Positions 7,446 through 11,244 of a stretch of DNA of 11,244 nt are shown in pieces. A program made the position numbers and the translations under genes. Numbering within the stretch: position 1 is the first letter of the stretch; each line of letters begins with the position of its first letter. Source of the DNA: Lentisphaeria bacterium (GTDB taxonomy: Bacteria > Verrucomicrobiota > Lentisphaeria > Victivallales > JAUVCU01); assembly GCA_030590715.1 (NCBI GenBank), contig JAUVCU010000022.1, positions 1-11,244 on the forward strand, given 5' to 3'. The notes below the pieces were generated by a model, which saw only the letters and a program-made list of their open reading frames with translations, made no database searches and was not told the DNA's origin.

Positions 7446-7464
7446 ACTGTATCTCTGTTACAGT
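7446..7464. promoter_or_regulatory. Dyad ACTGTA-N7-TACAGT, possible operator
   Basis: A perfect 6-bp inverted repeat with a 7-base spacer. It extends by two more pairing positions on each side after one mismatch (AT-c-ACTGTA / TACAGT-c-AT). It lies about 38 bases upstream of the candidate -35 box of the cytochrome gene, where an activator or repressor could bind. It resembles no operator I can name; the spacing is one base too long for the enterobacterial LexA pattern CTG-N10-CAG. Confidence 0.3.
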
Positions 7465-7497
7465 CATAATCTTAACTTCCTAAACTGCTCTCGACCT

Positions 7498-7515
7498 AAA
7501 AAGCACCGCGGCTTT
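7498..7515 (-). terminator. Weak candidate terminator of the sensor kinase gene
   Basis: On the minus strand AAAGC (7511-7515), a 6-base loop and GCTTT (7500-7504) are followed by the end of a five-T run (7498-7502). The stem is only 5 bp, so termination may be leaky and some transcripts could read through into the cytochrome gene. Confidence 0.4.
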
Positions 7516-7521
7516 ATACAA

Positions 7522-10500
7522 TTAAGAAATATTTGCAATAGCCTTGGTCAACTCAGTGCGGCCAAATGGTTTTTTCACAAATCCTTTAAGACCATGTTTT
7601 ATGAGAAGGTCTATCTTCGCATTCTGTGTATAACCAGAACACAGAATAACTTTTACTTCTGAATTGAGTTCCTGAAGTTTATAAAAACAGCCAACTCCAT
7701 TCAACCTAGGCATTATCATATCAAGAACGACAAAATTTATCTTCTTAACATGCTCTTTATACATTTCAACCCCTTCCAAACCGTCTTTGGCAATCATCAC
7801 CTCGTAACCATAACCGGACAGCATTTCTGCGGTAAAACCCCGAACTACGGATTCATCGTCAATTATCAACACACAGCCCTCGCCACGAAGTTCAATTTCA
7901 GAAAAGCTTAATTCCACCTCTTCTGCAACCTCGTTAACAACGGGAAGGAAAACTTCAAAAATAGTTCCAACGCCCTCTTCTGACTCGACATTGATTCCGC
8001 CACCGTGCGCTTTTATTGTTCCATACACTGCAGATAAACCGAGACCTGTACCTTTCCCGACATCCTTGGTAGAAAAGAATGGTTCAAAAACTTTTTCTTT
8101 AACCGTTTCAGACATCCCCACACCATTGTCTATAACGCGAAAACGGATACATTTTCCTAGTGGTTCACTTAGCCCCAATCTTCGCGAGAAATCTTCATCA
8201 ACGAAAGTATCATCGGTCGTGAATTTTAATTCACCGCCATCAGGCATCGCATCTCGAGCATTTACTCCCATATTCAAAATGATATTATGAAGTTCTGTGG
8301 GGTCGCCAGAAATAGTGAATACCGTTGCATTAAGTTCACTGACAATATTGATCCTCTTATCAATACTTCGCTCGAGAATTGTCATTGTTTCTAAAATAGA
8401 ACTATGAAGATCAACACTCTTGGAAACAGACTTCCCTTTGCGGGAGAACGAAAGCATTTTGTTAGTTAAATCGGATGCACGGTGGGCGGTCTTAGTTATA
8501 ATATCTGCATAATTCGCAAGTTTTTCATCATGCTTTAGTTTCATTGCAAGCAATTCAGAAAAGCCCAATATTCCGCCGAGCATATTGTTAAAATCATGTG
8601 CGACACCACCTGCCAACTGACCTAAAGAATCCATTTTCTGACTTTGACGAAGTTGTGATTGAATCGCATTTTTTTCTGTCATATCTCTAAAGACAACGAC
8701 AACCCCGGCGATTTCTCCATCTAAGTCAAAAATGATAGAGCCACTCTCGGCTATTTCATGCTTTGTGCCATCCCTCCTGACAATTGTGGAGTCAACGGAA
8801 TGATCCATTTCCGAACGACCATCAAGAATAGATTTAAAAGGGTTAAGCGGTAGATCATTTGAATCAACAGTATTAAACACATTCTCAAGTTTTAGTCCAA
8901 CAGCTCTAAACGCCGACCAGCCTGTTAATGTTTCAGCAACAGGGTTCATCCGCGAAATTCTCCCAACAGCATCAGTTGCGATAACACCATCTCCAATTGA
9001 GTTCAGTGTTATCTGTAAATTTTCTTGTGACTCACGCAAAGCATTTTCAGCAAGTTTCCTTTCCCCAACTTCACTGTTCAATTTTTTAATATAAGAAATA
9101 ACAATTGCAACAAGACCGAGCACAAATGCAGAAAGAATCGCATAAAACCAGGACTGTTCCCAAAAAGGAGGCAAAATTCTGACTTTAAGTTTGATGGTTC
9201 CGGCATTATTCCATTCTCCATCACTATTTGTCCCCGTAACAAGCAACTCATAATCACCACCATGCAGCCCTGAATAACGTCCATACCTCTTGTCTCCTGC
9301 AGAATACCAGTCCTCATCCCAGCCTTTAAGCATAAACTTATAATGATTATTTAATGATGAAGAATAATTGAGAGAAGCGACCTCAAATTCAAAATAACTC
9401 TGTTTCCAATCCAAAATAAGTTCTTGTACCTTTTCAGGGGAACTATTCAAATTGAGCGTTTCGCCAGCCTGCGTGAATGATGTGAAATAAAGAGGTGGAG
9501 AAAAAATAGAATCGTTCAATTCGGTCGGGTTAAATATTGTAACGCCGTTAGCTCCGACAAACCACATAAAGCCATCGCTGGTTTGCAGGCCGGTAGTCGC
9601 AAAACTGGAGTATTTATCACTTCCCAATCCATCTCCACGGGTAAAACGACGAACAACTTTTCCGGTTGCTATACAAAATTTAAAAATGCCGGAATCACTG
9701 GAAATAAACAAACTCCCTTTTCCATCACTCATCACAACTCTAAGGGACTGAGTGGTAAAGCCCGCTTCTTCTCCAAAACGCGTAAAAACTTTTTTTACGG
9801 GATCAAACAAATTCAAACCGGCATCAAGAGTTGTAATCCAATATTGCCCATTTGAATCAATGAGAATATCGCCAATATCATTACTACTGATACTCGATGA
9901 GTTCATTTCGTCATACTTATACTGCGTGCAACGATCTTGAGCGGTGTCGTAGACTGTGAGCCCGCCACGCTTACTTGCAATTAAAAGCCTCTGACCGCTC
10001 TGACAAATGTACTGAATAACATCTCCACCTACTCCACTGAAAACACACGAACGGTTTCTAAAGTTTTTGAACCTGCCTGTTTTACTATTAAAGCGAACAA
10101 GCCCGAAACCTTCTGTACCATACCAGAAAACACCAGGATTGAATTTATCTTCAACCATTGACCGTGCGACTCTTGGGATTTCCTTGTTGTAGTACCTTTT
10201 TAAGACTTTACCGGTATCCCGATCAAATAAATTTAAAGCACCGTCATCGGTCGCAACCCAAAATTGCCCAGTGCTATCCTCAAGAACAGAAAAGACGTGG
10301 TCTACCTGTAGAGCATCTGGATCGGAAGCATCTTTAGAAAATAATGAAATAACACCTGTTTTTCGATCTAGCTTGTTCATCCCTCCCACAAAAGAAAACC
10401 ACACATCACCATTTTTGTCTTCATAAATTGAAGATATCGACGAACTATCCAGCTCAAATTCACTTTCTCCTTTTTTAAGATTTTGAATCTGCTGCTTATT

Positions 10501-11244
10501 CTGATCATAGTAATTAACAGTCCCCATGTTGTCGGTAACCCAAACACCACCGGAATCGTCTCTCATAAATCCCATGATAATATTTCCACTCAATGAATTT
10601 GGATCATCACGATTGTGCTGATAACGGTTTACAACCAGGCCGGTATTTTTATCAATCACTTCAATACCGCGTGGGTTAGAATAGTATCCGCACACCCAAA
10701 GTTGATCATTGCCCGCATCATAGATGTCATATACGCAATTGCTCAATAAAGCCTGATCATTATCCGGTTCATGCATAAAGCGTGTAAAAGAACCTGTTTG
10801 CTCGTCAAACCTACTTATTCCTCCCTCAGAAGTCCCTATCCAGATCACACCATCAGAGTCTTCCATAATTGTATAAACACAGCCAGCACCAAGGGAATTA
10901 GGATTTTTTGAATCGTGTTGATAACTGACAAAAGTAGAGCGATCTTGATCAAAAAAATTAACTCCGCCGGAATTAGTTCCAACCCATATCCGATTTTTAC
11001 TATCTACAAAAACGCTCCAGATATGGTCATCACTCAATCCATCTTCTTTGAAGTAATGCATAAAAGTTTCGGTCTTCTTATCGAATCTGTTAAGCCCATG
11101 AGCCGAACCATACCAGATATCACCATTCTGATCTTCAGCAAACAATTTATTGCTCCAGCAATTTTTATCGCTTGAAATAGTTGGCCGGCCAGGATCATTG
11201 CTGTGAAATTGAGTAAATTCGCCGGTCTTTTTATCGTAAGTGTT
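7522..11244 (-). CDS. Two-component propeller hybrid sensor histidine kinase, 5' end outside window
   Basis: A membrane-bound sensor that should autophosphorylate and pass phosphate to its own receiver. The frame is open to the window edge (1240 codons), so its start is not visible. Residues are numbered from the edge codon 11242-11244. Residues 1-575 carry about twelve two-component-propeller repeats of the type ED.NG.IWIGT..GG...FD, plus part of a thirteenth at the edge. About 585-690 is a Y_Y_Y domain; 699-718 a transmembrane helix (WFYAILSAFVLGLVAIVISY); then a short coiled linker and a PAS domain with C-terminal PAC motif (~736-859). The HisKA H-box is GGVAHDFNNML with His883. The ATPase domain has NARDAM (Asn995), DNGVGM at 1039, FEPFF at 1053 and GTGLGLS at 1065. 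The receiver has the acidic pair Asp1129/1130, phospho-acceptor Asp1175 (VVLDMIMP), Ser1203 and Lys1225, so all key residues are present. The protein ends right after the receiver, with no DNA-binding domain. The ligand is unknown; propeller sensors of this class often sense polymers such as glycans. Confidence 0.95.
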   Translation of the reverse strand, partial: NTYDKKTGEFTQFHSNDPGRPTISSDKNCWSNKLFAEDQNGDIWYGSAHGLNRFDKKTETFMHYFKEDGLSDDHIWSVFVDSKNRIWVGTNSGGVNFFDQDRSTFVSYQHDSKNPNSLGAGCVYTIMEDSDGVIWIGTSEGGISRFDEQTGSFTRFMHEPDNDQALLSNCVYDIYDAGNDQLWVCGYYSNPRGIEVIDKNTGLVVNRYQHNRDDPNSLSGNIIMGFMRDDSGGVWVTDNMGTVNYYDQNKQQIQNLKKGESEFELDSSSISSIYEDKNGDVWFSFVGGMNKLDRKTGVISLFSKDASDPDALQVDHVFSVLEDSTGQFWVATDDGALNLFDRDTGKVLKRYYNKEIPRVARSMVEDKFNPGVFWYGTEGFGLVRFNSKTGRFKNFRNRSCVFSGVGGDVIQYICQSGQRLLIASKRGGLTVYDTAQDRCTQYKYDEMNSSSISSNDIGDILIDSNGQYWITTLDAGLNLFDPVKKVFTRFGEEAGFTTQSLRVVMSDGKGSLFISSDSGIFKFCIATGKVVRRFTRGDGLGSDKYSSFATTGLQTSDGFMWFVGANGVTIFNPTELNDSIFSPPLYFTSFTQAGETLNLNSSPEKVQELILDWKQSYFEFEVASLNYSSSLNNHYKFMLKGWDEDWYSAGDKRYGRYSGLHGGDYELLVTGTNSDGEWNNAGTIKLKVRILPPFWEQSWFYAILSAFVLGLVAIVISYIKKLNSEVGERKLAENALRESQENLQITLNSIGDGVIATDAVGRISRMNPVAETLTGWSAFRAVGLKLENVFNTVDSNDLPLNPFKSILDGRSEMDHSVDSTIVRRDGTKHEIAESGSIIFDLDGEIAGVVVVFRDMTEKNAIQSQLRQSQKMDSLGQLAGGVAHDFNNMLGGILGFSELLAMKLKHDEKLANYADIITKTAHRASDLTNKMLSFSRKGKSVSKSVDLHSSILETMTILERSIDKRINIVSELNATVFTISGDPTELHNIILNMGVNARDAMPDGGELKFTTDDTFVDEDFSRRLGLSEPLGKCIRFRVIDNGVGMSETVKEKVFEPFFSTKDVGKGTGLGLSAVYGTIKAHGGGINVESEEGVGTIFEVFLPVVNEVAEEVELSFSEIELRGEGCVLIIDDESVVRGFTAEMLSGYGYEVMIAKDGLEGVEMYKEHVKKINFVVLDMIMPRLNGVGCFYKLQELNSEVKVILCSGYTQNAKIDLLIKHGLKGFVKKPFGRTELTKAIANIS

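Noticed and set aside
7446..7464. The dyad as a LexA (SOS) box
   Set aside because: The CTG and CAG half-sites are 11 bases apart, not the 10 of the enterobacterial consensus, and the spacer lacks its AT alternation. Neither neighbouring gene is an SOS gene.
9078..9317. Short frames antisense or out of phase inside the kinase, cytochrome and valS genes
   Set aside because: They lie fully within strongly supported genes and show no ribosome sites or recognisable motifs.
11143..11145. A TTG that could be taken as the start of the sensor kinase
   Set aside because: The frame stays open upstream to the window edge and encodes the end of another propeller blade (YDKKTGEFTQF), and there is no signal peptide after the TTG. 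It is an internal Leu codon.

Overview
The window looks like chromosomal DNA from a Gram-negative bacterium of moderate, slightly AT-rich composition. It holds four substantial genes and one short broken gene. Three features point to an environmental bacterium with an envelope-based electron-transfer chain: an archaeal-like ('type 2') valyl-tRNA synthetase, a large octaheme cytochrome fused to TPR repeats, and a giant beta-propeller hybrid sensor kinase. This mix would fit the PVC group (for example Lentisphaerota, Kiritimatiellota or Planctomycetota) or some delta-proteobacterial lineages. That placement is an inference from gene content, with no marker gene such as 16S to confirm it.

Layout. 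On the + strand, valS (37-2787) fills the left quarter. It is followed by a short set of hairpins and a strong intrinsic terminator (2867-2899). Everything to the right is on the - strand. First comes a small TolB/CsgG-like secreted-protein gene (2939-3357), convergent with valS and broken by an apparent 2-base duplication. Next is a protein with a C-terminal plasmid pRiA4b ORF-3-like domain and a poorly known N-terminal half (3496-4719). Then comes an 818-residue octaheme c-type cytochrome/HEAT/TPR putative lipoprotein (4905-7361). Last is a two-component propeller hybrid histidine kinase with a C-terminal receiver (7522 to beyond 11244), whose 5' end lies outside the window.

How the genes relate. 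Each - strand unit ends in its own hairpin or candidate terminator, so I see separate transcription units rather than one operon. The sensor kinase lies directly upstream of the cytochrome gene in the same orientation. The 160-bp gap between them holds a weak terminator, a 6-7-6 dyad and a candidate promoter, so a functional pairing is possible but unproven. The kinase ends at its receiver and has no DNA-binding output domain.

I saw no tRNA or rRNA gene, CRISPR array, insertion sequence or integrase. The gene-free gaps are all under 200 bp. I did not find a convincing new multi-gene system. The most informative oddities are the broken TolB-like gene, the archaeal-type ValRS, the hairpin array after valS, and the output-less sensor next to the cytochrome.
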